Source: an uncultured Prevotella sp. (lineage in GTDB: Bacteria; Bacteroidota; Bacteroidia; Bacteroidales; Bacteroidaceae). Taken from it: 64,000 bases of DNA. Under the pieces are notes generated by a model. That model was not told the DNA's origin, searched no databases, and worked only from the letters and a program-made list of their open reading frames with translations. Shown here in pieces: positions 27,083 through 38,501 of the stretch (position 1 is its first letter; each line of letters starts with the position of its first letter). The stretch spans positions 42,297 through 106,296 of the forward strand of contig CALBLK010000078.1 of NCBI GenBank assembly GCA_937895845.1, read 5' to 3'. A program made the position numbers and the translations under genes.

Positions 27083-27140
27083 TTAGCTTTTCACGTCTGT
27101 CGTCACTGTTGACAGGTGCGTGATTTCTTGCCATTGTCCT

Positions 27141-27176
27141 CGTATGTTACAGATATGCAAACATCCGAAACATACG
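27141..27176. promoter_or_regulatory. Inverted repeat CGTATGTT / AACATACG upstream of GH43-CE1
   Basis: Two perfect 8-bp arms separated by 20 bp lie about 40 bp upstream of the -7 box for the GH43-CE1 gene. The spacing would suit a dimeric regulator; there is no independent support. Confidence 0.35.
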
Positions 27177-27213
27177 GAAAAATTCATGCTGCCTTTGTTT
27201 AAGGCTTATTCAC

Positions 27214-27221
27214 TACCTTTG
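27214..27221 (+). promoter_or_regulatory. Putative -7 box (TACCTTTG) with upstream TTTG for the GH43-CE1 gene
   Basis: TACCTTTG matches TAnnTTTG, and CTTTG at 27193-27197 gives a -33-like element 16 bp upstream. The leader to the ATG at 27286 would be roughly 58 nt. Confidence 0.6.
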
Positions 27222-27273
27222 CATAACTGTTAGTGCCACATTGGCTGCTGGCAAGGCTGATTATTCATTCTAA

Positions 27274-30048
<2,775 letters not shown>

Positions 30049-30134
30049 AACCCATGGCAGGCACTTGCAACGGCTGTGAGTGCCTGCCTTTAGCTGTCAG
30101 ACCGCAACAGACAGCTGCCTGTGGCGAAGCCCCT

Positions 30135-30155
30135 AATGACCGATTTGGCTTTAAC
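30135..30155 (+). repeat. Degenerate copy of the intergenic GATTTGG repeat motif
   Basis: AATGACCGATTTGGCTTTAA resembles motifs found at 39688-39721, 46479-46514 and 63362-63376 (core TGGCCGATTTGGGTT). It lies in the 129-bp gap before the GH43-CBM6 gene. Confidence 0.4.
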
Positions 30156-30177
30156 ATAACATAAAACAAAATAACCG

Positions 30178-31545
30178 ATGAAGAAAGGAATCTTATCCCT
30201 TCTGGTTCTGGGCGCGATGTCTGCGTCCGCCCAGAACCCTATTGTGCAAACCCTCTACTCAAGTGATCCTGCGCCAATGGTCCATGGCGACCGGATGTAT
30301 GTGTACACCGGGCACGACGAGGCCGGTGCCGACTTCTTCTGGATGTACGAGTGGCGGCTCTACTCCAGTAGCGACATGGTGAACTGGACTGACCACGGCG
30401 TGCCCCTCTCGCTGGGCGACTTCAAGTGGGCCGACGACCGTGCCTGGGCGGCCCAGTGCATCGAGCGCAACGGCAAGTTCTACTGGTACATCTGCGCCCA
30501 CTCCAAAATCACCAACGGCATGGCCATTGGCGTGGCCGTGGCCGACAAACCCACCGGCCCTTTTAAGGATGCCATCGGAAAGCCGCTTTTCGACAATGGC
30601 AGCTGGGACAACATCGACCCCACTGTGCTGATAGACGATGACGGGCAGGCCTATATCCTCTGGGGAAATCCCAATATCTACTATGCCAAACTGAAAAGGG
30701 ACATGGTCTCTCTCGATGGCGGGGTGAAACAGCTGGAGCAGACTGTCGAGGGCTTTGGCGCGCCCGGAATCAAGCAGCGTGACAAAAATGTAAAGTATGC
30801 CGACTGCTATACCGAGGGTCCCTGGCTGAGCAAGCGCAACGGCAAGTACCAGCTGCTCTATGCCGCTGGCGGCATTCCCGAGCACCTGGCCTATTCGGAG
30901 GCCGACCGCATTGACGGCCCCTGGCGTTACAAGGGCATCTTGATGCCAGAGGGCAACACCAAGTCGTTCACCAACCACTGCGGCGTGGCCGATTTCAAGG
31001 GCCGCTCCTATCTGTTTTACCACACGGGCAAACTGCCCGGAGGGGGTGGCTTCGGCCGCAGCACAGCCGTGGAGGAGTTCAAGTACAATGCCGATGGCAC
31101 ATTTCCACTGATCCGTCCCACTGACGAGGGTGTGAAGCCCGTCGGAACGCTCAACCCCTACCAGCGTGTGGAGGGTGAGACCATGGCATTCTCAAAGGGC
31201 ATCACCACCGAGACCAACGACAAGGTGGGAGTCTATGTCGCCGACATTCACAATGGGGACTGGCTCAAGCTGCAGACTGTCGACTTTGGACAGCAGGGAC
31301 CAAAGGCTTTCCAGATGCGCGCCGCTTCGGCACTGCTTGGCGGAAAGGTGGAACTTCGTGCCGACAGTCTCGGCGGCGCGCTCATTGCGACATTTGACAT
31401 TCCGCACACCGGCGGCTGGGAACAGTGGAAAACGTTTAAGGCCGTGGCCAAAGCCCGTGTCACCGGCGTGCACGACCTCTATCTTGTGTTCCGTGGCTAC
31501 AAGGGCCGCAAGTTGATGAACATTGACTGGTGGAAAGCTGAGTGA
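30178..31545 (+). CDS. GH43 glycosidase with C-terminal CBM6-like domain, probable arabinoxylan arabinofuranohydrolase or xylosidase
   Basis: A 455-residue secreted enzyme (MKKGILSLLVLGAMSASA). The GH43 propeller covers ~20-315: SSDPAPMVHGDRMYVYTGHDE with the catalytic base Asp, WAAQCIERNGKFYWYICAH, NIDPTVLIDDDGQAYILWGN with the pKa-modulating Asp, and CYTEGPWLSKRNGKYQLLYAAGG with the acid Glu. Residues ~325-455 (MAFSKGITTETNDKVGVYVADIHNGDWLKLQTVDFG, ending LYLVFRGYKGRKLMNIDWWK) are a CBM6-type jelly roll. This pairing is typical of XynD-like arabinoxylan arabinofuranohydrolases and some xylosidases. It follows the GH43-CE1 gene by 129 bp on the same strand and probably works on the same arabinoxylan fragments. 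Confidence 0.9.
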   Translation: MKKGILSLLVLGAMSASAQNPIVQTLYSSDPAPMVHGDRMYVYTGHDEAGADFFWMYEWRLYSSSDMVNWTDHGVPLSLGDFKWADDRAWAAQCIERNGKFYWYICAHSKITNGMAIGVAVADKPTGPFKDAIGKPLFDNGSWDNIDPTVLIDDDGQAYILWGNPNIYYAKLKRDMVSLDGGVKQLEQTVEGFGAPGIKQRDKNVKYADCYTEGPWLSKRNGKYQLLYAAGGIPEHLAYSEADRIDGPWRYKGILMPEGNTKSFTNHCGVADFKGRSYLFYHTGKLPGGGGFGRSTAVEEFKYNADGTFPLIRPTDEGVKPVGTLNPYQRVEGETMAFSKGITTETNDKVGVYVADIHNGDWLKLQTVDFGQQGPKAFQMRAASALLGGKVELRADSLGGALIATFDIPHTGGWEQWKTFKAVAKARVTGVHDLYLVFRGYKGRKLMNIDWWKAE

Positions 31546-31594
31546 CTTTCCCCCCCCTCCCAAGCCGGCCATTTGTCAGGCTTGGGGGGATAAC

Positions 31595-31620
31595 AATGCG
31601 ATTTGGGCTCAAATCGCATT
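31595..31620 (+). terminator. 11-bp hairpin between GH43-CBM6 and GH97 genes
   Basis: AATGCGATTTG / CAAATCGCATT arms enclose GGCT, followed by TATGTTTTCTT. It is a plausible but weak terminator; the left arm also resembles the GATTTGGG repeat motif found elsewhere. A preceding CCCAAGCC/GGCTTGGG stem (31559-31586) could stack with it. Confidence 0.5.
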
Positions 31621-31649
31621 TATGTTTTCTTGGTTCACAAAAAAAACGG

Positions 31650-31657
31650 TAACTTTG
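31650..31657 (+). promoter_or_regulatory. Putative -7 box (TAACTTTG) for the GH97 gene, with TTG 17 bp upstream
   Basis: TAACTTTG matches the consensus; TTGG at 31630-31633 is a possible -33 element. The ATG at 31694 is 36 bp downstream. Confidence 0.6.
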
Positions 31658-31693
31658 TGGAATCACTTGTAATTTAATCTGTTTAAGTAAAAT

Positions 31694-33643
31694 ATGAAAA
31701 AGACATTGTTTGCATTCGCGCTGCTTTCGCTGCCCTTGGCCGCGGAGGCTGCGGGGAAAAGGGTGGCCAGTCCCGACGGAAAGCTGGTGGTGACGGTCGA
31801 CCTCAACGGCCAGGGACAGCCTGTCTATGCCGTGAACTATGACGGTGTACAGGCCGTGAACACCTCTGTCTTGGGCATCGAGACCAACGTGACCGACATG
31901 ACAGCCGGGCTGACGCTGGCCGGTACTGACGAACGGCTGGTGAAAGACAGCTATTCGCTGTCAACCATCAAGCAGCGCCATGTTGACTATGAGGCCAACG
32001 AGCTGGTATGCCATTATGCAAAGGGCGGCAAGGCTGTGATGGACATTGAGTTTCGTGTGAGCAACCGTGATGTGGCTTACCGCTACCGTCTGTTGCCCCA
32101 AGGCACTACACTGTGCTGTGTGGTGAAGCGCGAGGTGTCCACCTTCCAGCTTGCCTCTGGCGCCACGACCTTCCTTTGTCCGCAGTCCAAGCCGATGACC
32201 GGCTTCGCACGCACGGCACCCAGTTACGAGACCAACTACACCCTTGACGAGCCGGCGGGCAAGAATGGCTGGGGCATGGGCTACACCTTCCCCTGCCTGT
32301 TCAAGTCGGGGGCATTGTGGCTGTTGGTCAGTGAGACCGGTGTCGATGGCAACTACTGTGCCTCACGGCTGGTGGGCGCTCCCTCCAGTGGTGGCGGCTC
32401 GGTCTATTCGTTCGCTTTCCCCATGGCTGCTGAATGTAACGGCTGGGGCAGTGTTGAGCCGGCAGTGGCCCTTCCGGCCGCCACGCCTTGGCGCACGCTT
32501 ACCGTTGGCCCCTCGCTCAAGAACATTGTGGAGACCACCGTGCCCTTCGACCTTGTGCAGCCCAAGTACAAGGCCTCACACAACTATGAATCCGGCAAGG
32601 GCACCTGGAGCTGGATTATCGGCATGGATGGCAGCTGCAATTTCAACGAGCAGAAGCGCTATGTCGACTTTGCCGCAGCCCTGGGCTACCGGTCGGTGCT
32701 TGTTGACGCGCTCTGGGACACGCAGATTGGCTATTCCAGGATGGAGGAGCTTGCCCGCTATGCCAAGTCAAAGGGCGTGGGGCTGTTCCTCTGGTACAAC
32801 TCCAACGGCCACTGGAACGATGCGCCCCAGGGACCGCGCCACCGGATGGACCGTGTGGGCCCGCGCCGGCAGGAGATGGCCTGGATGCAGCGCACAGGCA
32901 TCCTTGGCATCAAGGTTGACTTCTTTGGCGGTGACAAGCAGAACATGATGCAGCTGTACGAGGACATCCTCACCGATGCCAACGACTTCGGCTTGCAGGT
33001 TATCTTCCATGGGTGCACCCTGCCGCGTGGCTGGGAACGCATGTATCCCAACTTCGTGGCCGGCGAGGCTGTGCTGGCCAGCGAGAACCTGCATTTCTCG
33101 CAGGACATGTGCAACAACGAGGCAAGGAATGGCTGCATCCATCCCTTTGTGCGCAACACCGTGGGCAGCATGGATTTTGGCGGCTCAACGCTGAACAGAT
33201 ATTATAGTGGCAACAACAAGTCGGGCTCGCGCCGCGTCACCTCCGATGTGTACGCCCTGGCTACGGCAGTGCTGTTCCAAAGTTCGGTGCAGCACTTCGC
33301 CATGGCGCCCAACAACCTGACCGACGCTCCCGGGTGGGCCGTTGACTTTATGAAGCGGGTGCCCACCACATGGGACGAGGTGCGCTATGTCGACGGCTAT
33401 CCCGGCCGTTTCGCCATCCTGGCCCGCAGCCATGGCGGCACATGGTATGTTGCAGGCATCAACGCCCAGGACAAGGCTGTCGAGACCACTATCACCCTGC
33501 CGGGCGCTCCGGCCAGAAAACTGGTGACGGTCTATGCCGACAGTGACAGGCTGGAGGGCGGCGTGCAGCAGGTGAAGACCGACAAGAAGGGCCGCCTGAA
33601 GGTACGCATCCCCAAGAACGGCGGCCTGGTTGTGACATTCTGA
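31694..33643 (+). CDS. GH97 family glycoside hydrolase, retaining alpha-galactosidase-like
   Basis: A 649-residue secreted enzyme (MKKTLFAFALLSLPLAAEA). The N-terminal beta-super-sandwich of GH97 starts VASPDGKLVVTVDLNGQGQPVYAVNYDG and runs to ~270. The barrel includes GTWSWIIGMDGSCNFNEQKRYVDFAA, LVDALWDTQIG, GVGLFLWYNSNGHWND, and GILGIKVDFFGGDKQ, where Asp409 sits at the nucleophile position of retaining GH97 alpha-galactosidases (inverting members use Glu bases elsewhere). A C-terminal beta domain ends at 649. In complex glucuronoarabinoxylan clusters of Bacteroides, GH97 is often found with GH95 and GH43, as here, fitting removal of terminal galactose from xylan side chains. The alpha-galactosidase call is family-based inference. 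Confidence 0.9.
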   Translation: MKKTLFAFALLSLPLAAEAAGKRVASPDGKLVVTVDLNGQGQPVYAVNYDGVQAVNTSVLGIETNVTDMTAGLTLAGTDERLVKDSYSLSTIKQRHVDYEANELVCHYAKGGKAVMDIEFRVSNRDVAYRYRLLPQGTTLCCVVKREVSTFQLASGATTFLCPQSKPMTGFARTAPSYETNYTLDEPAGKNGWGMGYTFPCLFKSGALWLLVSETGVDGNYCASRLVGAPSSGGGSVYSFAFPMAAECNGWGSVEPAVALPAATPWRTLTVGPSLKNIVETTVPFDLVQPKYKASHNYESGKGTWSWIIGMDGSCNFNEQKRYVDFAAALGYRSVLVDALWDTQIGYSRMEELARYAKSKGVGLFLWYNSNGHWNDAPQGPRHRMDRVGPRRQEMAWMQRTGILGIKVDFFGGDKQNMMQLYEDILTDANDFGLQVIFHGCTLPRGWERMYPNFVAGEAVLASENLHFSQDMCNNEARNGCIHPFVRNTVGSMDFGGSTLNRYYSGNNKSGSRRVTSDVYALATAVLFQSSVQHFAMAPNNLTDAPGWAVDFMKRVPTTWDEVRYVDGYPGRFAILARSHGGTWYVAGINAQDKAVETTITLPGAPARKLVTVYADSDRLEGGVQQVKTDKKGRLKVRIPKNGGLVVTF

Positions 33644-33723
33644 GCCTTGCCGGGCGGGGAATGAAACCTGAAAAACAAAGTCCCCTAAGTCAAAAGAAGA
33701 AATTCTAAATTCAGCAGATTGAG

Positions 33724-35835
33724 ATGAAACATTTATGGTTATCCCTTTCCCTGGCACTGACCGCACTTGTGCCGGGCGTGGCCGGCGCCGTTCGGCCGGA
33801 TGGCAACACCGGGCGTGGCACGTCCTCGTGGACAGCCGACAACGGCAATGGCACGTACACCAACCCTCTGTTCTATGACGAGTTCTCCGACCCTGACATC
33901 ATTCGTGTAGGCGAGGACTTCTATCTTGCCGGAACCACCATGCACTGTCTGCCAGGAGTGGTGGTGCTCCATTCCAAGGACTTGGTCAACTGGGAGTTCT
34001 GCAGCTATGCCATGAAGGACTTTTTCGGGATGGGCGACGAGTTCCGCCTGGAGAATGGCAAGGAGGCCTACGGCCAGGGCATCTGGGCTCCATGCATCCG
34101 TTATCATAAAGGAAAGTTCTACATTTTCAGCAACATCAACGGCCATGGCATGCAGGTGTTCATCGCCGACAAGGCCGAGGGGCCTTGGAAGCACATCAAC
34201 ATGAGGGGCAACATCTACGACCTCTCGGTGCTGTTTGACGACGACGGAAAGATTTATGCCATCCATAAGTATGGCGCTGTCCACCTCACCGAAATCAAGC
34301 CCGACTTCAGTGGCTTTGTCGAGGGAAGCGACCGCGTGATTATTCCCGAGGGCAACGCCATGGGTGAGGGGCACCACGCTTACAAAATCAATGGCAAGTA
34401 CTATATTCTCAGTGCCGACTACTCCCCGATGGGGCGTATGCAGTGCGCCCGCGCCGACAGGATTGAGGGCCCCTACGAGACCCGCACCATCTCGATGATG
34501 GAGACTTTTGGCACCCCAATAGGCCGGCTGGTGAAAAACGTGGGTCTTGGCAGCAAGCTGCCCGCTCCGGGCTTTAAGTTCAACCTGTCGCAGGGTGGCG
34601 GCAACTATATGGGCTGCGCCACCATTCACCAGGGTGGCATTGTCGACCTGCCCAACGGCGACTGGTGGGGCGTGTCCATGCAGGACTTCCGCTCTGTCGG
34701 CCGCACCACCTGTCTCTCGCCCGTCACCTGGAAGGACGGCTTCCCCTATTTTGGCGTTGAGGGCAACCTCGGACGCTCGCCACGCACATGGGTGAAGCCC
34801 GCTGTCTCGGCCCGGGTGGAGCCGCACGCCCCTTACGACCGCTCCGACGACTTCAGCGGAAAGGTTCTGAAGCCTGTGTGGCAGTGGAACCACGAACCGG
34901 TCAGCGGCAAGTGGTCGCTCAAGGGCGGACGGCTGAACCTGACGGCCATGCCGGCCAAGGACTTCCTCTGGGCGCGCAACACGCTGACCCAGCGTGGCAT
35001 CGGACCGGTGTCGGTCACTACGGTGATGCTCAATGCCGCCAGGCTCAAGGATGGCGACATTGCCGGACTCGGCGAACTGAACGTGCCCTGCGCATGGATT
35101 GGCGTGGCGAGGGAGGGCAAGGCCCTCAAGGTGCGCTGGTTCAACCAGAATGGCGACAAGGTTGAGGACACCGCGCTCAACACCTCCTCGGTGTGGCTCA
35201 GAATGGAGGGCGATTTTGACAGCGGTGTGTCAACCTTGTCTTACAGCACCGATGGCAAGGCGTTCACCAAGATGGGCGGGGAAATTCTGATGGGCTATCA
35301 GCTCAAGACATTTCAGGGCACCCGCCTGGCACTGTTCGCCTACAATGCCAAGGGAAAGGAGGGCGGCGTAGCCTCGTTTGACAACTACCGCGTTGACGAG
35401 CCTATGGCCGACCGCTCCGCCAACCTGCCTGCTGGCAAGGTCATCACGCTGGCCAACCTGTGTGACGGTGCGCTGGCCGAGGCCCGCACCCACGGCATGC
35501 TTCACCCGGGCGGACGTCCTGACAGCAAGAGCTGCCAGTTCCGTGTGCACGACCGTGGCCGTGGCCGCGTAGTCCTGGAGGCCATGAACGGCATGGGCTT
35601 TCTCACTGTTGTCGGCGAGGGCTTGTCGGCCGATGTCCGCTTCCTGAAGAACGAGTCGGCAGACTGTCTCATCCAGTGGCAGGACATGCTCTATGGCGAG
35701 TGTATGCTTCTCTCGCTCCGCACCAACCGTTACATCGGTATCTACCCCGGAACAGGAGCCCCTTACAGTGCTGACCATGCCGGGGCCAATCCCGACCGGA
35801 AGAACGGTGTGGTGTTCAAGTGGAAAGCACTTTGA
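33724..35835 (+). CDS. GH43 glycosidase with beta-sandwich and C-terminal trefoil-like domain
   Basis: A 703-residue secreted protein (MKHLWLSLSLALTALVPGVAGA). The GH43 propeller is at ~45-355: YTNPLFYDEFSDPDIIRVGEDFYLAGTTMHCLPG with base Asp, IWAPCIRYHKGKFYIFSNING, YDLSVLFDDDGKIYAI, and a Glu in NAMGEGHHAYKINGKYYILSADY. Residues ~370-560 are the C-terminal beta-sandwich common in GH43_12-like xylosidases/arabinofuranosidases (VWQWNHEPVSGKWSLKGGRLNL). The last ~135 residues (KVITLANLCDGALAEA to NGVVFKWKAL) look like a beta-trefoil: repeated strands ending in KSCQFRVHDRGRGRVVLEAMNGMGFLTVVGEG, WQDMLYGECMLLSLRTNRYIGIY. That appendage could bind arabinose-like residues. It is part of the same-strand run with GH97 (80 bp upstream) and GH95 (93 bp downstream). 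Confidence 0.87.
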   Translation: MKHLWLSLSLALTALVPGVAGAVRPDGNTGRGTSSWTADNGNGTYTNPLFYDEFSDPDIIRVGEDFYLAGTTMHCLPGVVVLHSKDLVNWEFCSYAMKDFFGMGDEFRLENGKEAYGQGIWAPCIRYHKGKFYIFSNINGHGMQVFIADKAEGPWKHINMRGNIYDLSVLFDDDGKIYAIHKYGAVHLTEIKPDFSGFVEGSDRVIIPEGNAMGEGHHAYKINGKYYILSADYSPMGRMQCARADRIEGPYETRTISMMETFGTPIGRLVKNVGLGSKLPAPGFKFNLSQGGGNYMGCATIHQGGIVDLPNGDWWGVSMQDFRSVGRTTCLSPVTWKDGFPYFGVEGNLGRSPRTWVKPAVSARVEPHAPYDRSDDFSGKVLKPVWQWNHEPVSGKWSLKGGRLNLTAMPAKDFLWARNTLTQRGIGPVSVTTVMLNAARLKDGDIAGLGELNVPCAWIGVAREGKALKVRWFNQNGDKVEDTALNTSSVWLRMEGDFDSGVSTLSYSTDGKAFTKMGGEILMGYQLKTFQGTRLALFAYNAKGKEGGVASFDNYRVDEPMADRSANLPAGKVITLANLCDGALAEARTHGMLHPGGRPDSKSCQFRVHDRGRGRVVLEAMNGMGFLTVVGEGLSADVRFLKNESADCLIQWQDMLYGECMLLSLRTNRYIGIYPGTGAPYSADHAGANPDRKNGVVFKWKAL

Positions 35836-35928
35836 ATCTGCCCCGTAACGGTGGATGCTGTTGAGTGGACTTGTCATTCAGCAGCATTCACCATATTTGT
35901 AATTTATTATTTTATTTCTTGATTGAAC

Positions 35929-38394
35929 ATGAAGTTTTTATTATCCATTTCATTGTTTGTCGCTTCCTGCGTGAGTGCGCTTGCCGCGCCTGTCCGCGGA
36001 AACGATGCGGGCAACCTGCGCCTTTGGTACGCCCGCCCGGCTGCCGGCTGGCTGGAGGCCCTGCCTGTTGGCAACGGCCATCTTGGCGGCATGGTCTACG
36101 GACAGCCTGACTGCGAGGAGGTACAGCTCAACGAGGGCACATTCTGGTCGGGCGGCCCTTACAGCAACAACAGCCCGGAGGCCAAGGCCCATTTGCAGGA
36201 AATACGCGACCTCATCCTGACCGGGCACGAGCGTGATGCCCACAAGCTCATTGACCGGTACATTGTGAAAGGCCCGCACGGCATGCGCTTCCTGCCTCTG
36301 GGCTGCTTGAGGGTTGACTTCGGCAAGGGCGGCTATTCTGACTATTACCGTGACCTGAACCTTGAGAACGCCACGGCCACCGTGACCTACGTGCGCAAGG
36401 GGGTTACGTTCAAGCGCACGGTCTTCGCCTCGCTGGCTGACAATGTCATTGTGATGAGGATTGAGGCCGGGCGCAAGCGCGCGCTGGCCTTTGATGTGAG
36501 CTTTGACAGCAAGATGCCCCACCGGCTGCTCGGCATTGAGACTGCCGGACGCGACAGGGTGATGCGCACCGAGGTTGACGGTGTCAGCCAGGAGGGCATC
36601 GCGTCACGCATCAAGGCTGAGAACGCTGTGCGTGTGTCGGCCGACGGCACTGTGACCGACCGTGGCGGCATTGTTCATGTCGAGGGGGCTACCGTGGCTA
36701 CCATCTACCTCGCGGCGGCCACCAACTATGTGAACTATAACGATGTGAGCGGCAGTGCAGCCAAGCGCAACAGCGAGGCGCTGGCCTCGATAGCAGGCAA
36801 AAGCTACAGGCGGCTGCTGGCCGACCATGTGGCCAAATACAAGGCGCAGTTTGACCGCGTCAGCCTGTCGCTGCCCCGCTCGGCCGCCTCGCAACTGGAG
36901 ACCGACAAGCGCGTGGAGGCTTTCAACGGCTCGGGAGACATGGATCTTGTGGCCCTGATGTTCCAGTATGGCCGCTACCTGCTCATCTCCTCCTCGCAGC
37001 CCGGCGGACAGCCGGCCAACCTGCAAGGCATTTGGAACGACAAGGTGAATGCGCCGTGGGACAGCAAGTACACCATCAACATCAACACCGAGATGAACTA
37101 CTGGATCAGTGATGTGGGCAACATTGGCGAGTGCCTGCAGCCGCTCTTCAGCATGATTGGCGACCTGAGCAAGACCGGCGCGGTGACTGCGCGGACGCTC
37201 TACGGCTGCAACGGCTGGGTGGCTCATCACAACACAGACCTGTGGCGTATTGCCGGACCTGTTGACGGGGCCACATGGGGGATGTTCCCCAACGGCGGCG
37301 CATGGCTGGCCACCCACCTGTGGCAGCACTATCTCTACACCGGCGACAAGGACTTCTTGCGCAAGTGGTACCCTGTGATGAAGGGTGCGGCCGACTTCTA
37401 CCTTGACTATATGCAGCGCCACCCCAAGTATGGGTGGCTGGTGGTTGTCCCCTCGGTGTCGCCTGAGCATGGACCCAGCGGCACGGGCACCTCGGTGACG
37501 GCCGGATGCACCATGGACAACCAGATTGCCTTTGATGCCTTGAGCAACACGCTCCATGCCGCAGAGGCACTGGGCGAGGACACACAGTACCGGCAGCGGT
37601 TGCGCACAGCCATCGGCCAGCTGCCTCCCATGCAGATAGGCCGCTACGGACAGTTGCAGGAGTGGCTGCAGGATGCCGACAACCCGCGTGACCAGCACCG
37701 CCACATCTCCCACCTCTACGGCCTTTATCCCTCCAACCAGGTGTCGCCTTACAGTCATCCCGCGCTGTTTGCCGCAGCGGAGAACACACTGTTGCAGCGT
37801 GGCGACATGGCTACGGGGTGGAGCCTTGGGTGGAAAATCAATTTCTGGGCCCGTATGCTTGACGGCAACCATGCTTTCAAGATTCTCTCGAACATGCTTA
37901 GGCTGCTGCCCGACGAGAGCCAGACCAAACAGTATCCCGACGGCCGCACGTTCCCCAACCTGTTCGATGCCCACCCGCCGTTCCAGATTGACGGCAACTT
38001 TGGCTGTGCGGCCGGCGTGGCCGAGATGCTGGTGCAGAGCCACGACGGTGCTGTCCACCTGTTGCCGGCCCTGCCCGACGGCTGGGCCGAGGGCGAGGTC
38101 AAGGGCTTGCGCGCACGCGGGGGCTTTGTGGTGGATATGCAGTGGCGTGGGGGGCGGCTGGTCAAGGCACGCATCACCTCCACGCTCGGCGGAACGCTGC
38201 GCCTGCGCTCCTACCAGCCGCTCAAGGGGCTGAAGGCGGCCAGCGGTCCCTGTCCAAACAGCCTTTACGCGCCGGCCGACATCCGCGAACCGCTGGTGTC
38301 GAAAGAACTGAAAGCCGCGCCCGCGCCAAAGTTGCGCAAGGTCTATGAGTATGACCTGCCCACGGTAAAGGGTAAGTCGTACACCGTCAAGTAG
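35929..38394 (+). CDS. GH95 family alpha-L-fucosidase / alpha-L-galactosidase
   Basis: An 821-residue secreted enzyme; ATG 35929 starts the signal peptide [19 protein letters not shown] (a TTG two codons earlier is less likely). GH95 landmarks: [71 protein letters not shown] with the catalytic Asn pair, [11 protein letters not shown] with probable acid Glu513, [21 protein letters not shown], and [16 protein letters not shown] with the activating Asp. GH95 enzymes are inverting alpha-1,2-L-fucosidases, and a Bacteroides member of a complex-xylan cluster is an alpha-L-galactosidase. The xylan context favours the latter, but the deciding residue was not assigned. It is the last gene of the cluster. 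Confidence 0.92.
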   Translation: MKFLLSISLFVASCVSALAAPVRGNDAGNLRLWYARPAAGWLEALPVGNGHLGGMVYGQPDCEEVQLNEGTFWSGGPYSNNSPEAKAHLQEIRDLILTGHERDAHKLIDRYIVKGPHGMRFLPLGCLRVDFGKGGYSDYYRDLNLENATATVTYVRKGVTFKRTVFASLADNVIVMRIEAGRKRALAFDVSFDSKMPHRLLGIETAGRDRVMRTEVDGVSQEGIASRIKAENAVRVSADGTVTDRGGIVHVEGATVATIYLAAATNYVNYNDVSGSAAKRNSEALASIAGKSYRRLLADHVAKYKAQFDRVSLSLPRSAASQLETDKRVEAFNGSGDMDLVALMFQYGRYLLISSSQPGGQPANLQGIWNDKVNAPWDSKYTININTEMNYWISDVGNIGECLQPLFSMIGDLSKTGAVTARTLYGCNGWVAHHNTDLWRIAGPVDGATWGMFPNGGAWLATHLWQHYLYTGDKDFLRKWYPVMKGAADFYLDYMQRHPKYGWLVVVPSVSPEHGPSGTGTSVTAGCTMDNQIAFDALSNTLHAAEALGEDTQYRQRLRTAIGQLPPMQIGRYGQLQEWLQDADNPRDQHRHISHLYGLYPSNQVSPYSHPALFAAAENTLLQRGDMATGWSLGWKINFWARMLDGNHAFKILSNMLRLLPDESQTKQYPDGRTFPNLFDAHPPFQIDGNFGCAAGVAEMLVQSHDGAVHLLPALPDGWAEGEVKGLRARGGFVVDMQWRGGRLVKARITSTLGGTLRLRSYQPLKGLKAASGPCPNSLYAPADIREPLVSKELKAAPAPKLRKVYEYDLPTVKGKSYTVK

Positions 38395-38433
38395 TCTTTT
38401 TCGCGTGTCACAGGCCACATGGCCGCGGACTTC

Positions 38434-38487
38434 ATCCAGACAGCAGGGGCACTGTGTTTTCAAACACAGCGCCCCTGCTGTCTGGAT
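38434..38487. terminator. 26-bp near-perfect hairpin between convergent genes
   Basis: Arms starting ATCCAGACAGCAGGGGC and ending GTTT pair over 26 positions with one A-C mismatch around a 2-nt loop. It lies between the GH95 stop and the stop of the convergent C11 peptidase gene. Neither side has a U-tract, so it may serve both transcripts as a structural 3' end or a Rho-independent terminator of weak type. Confidence 0.7.
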
Positions 38488-38501
38488 ATTAGCCGGCTCT
38501 T

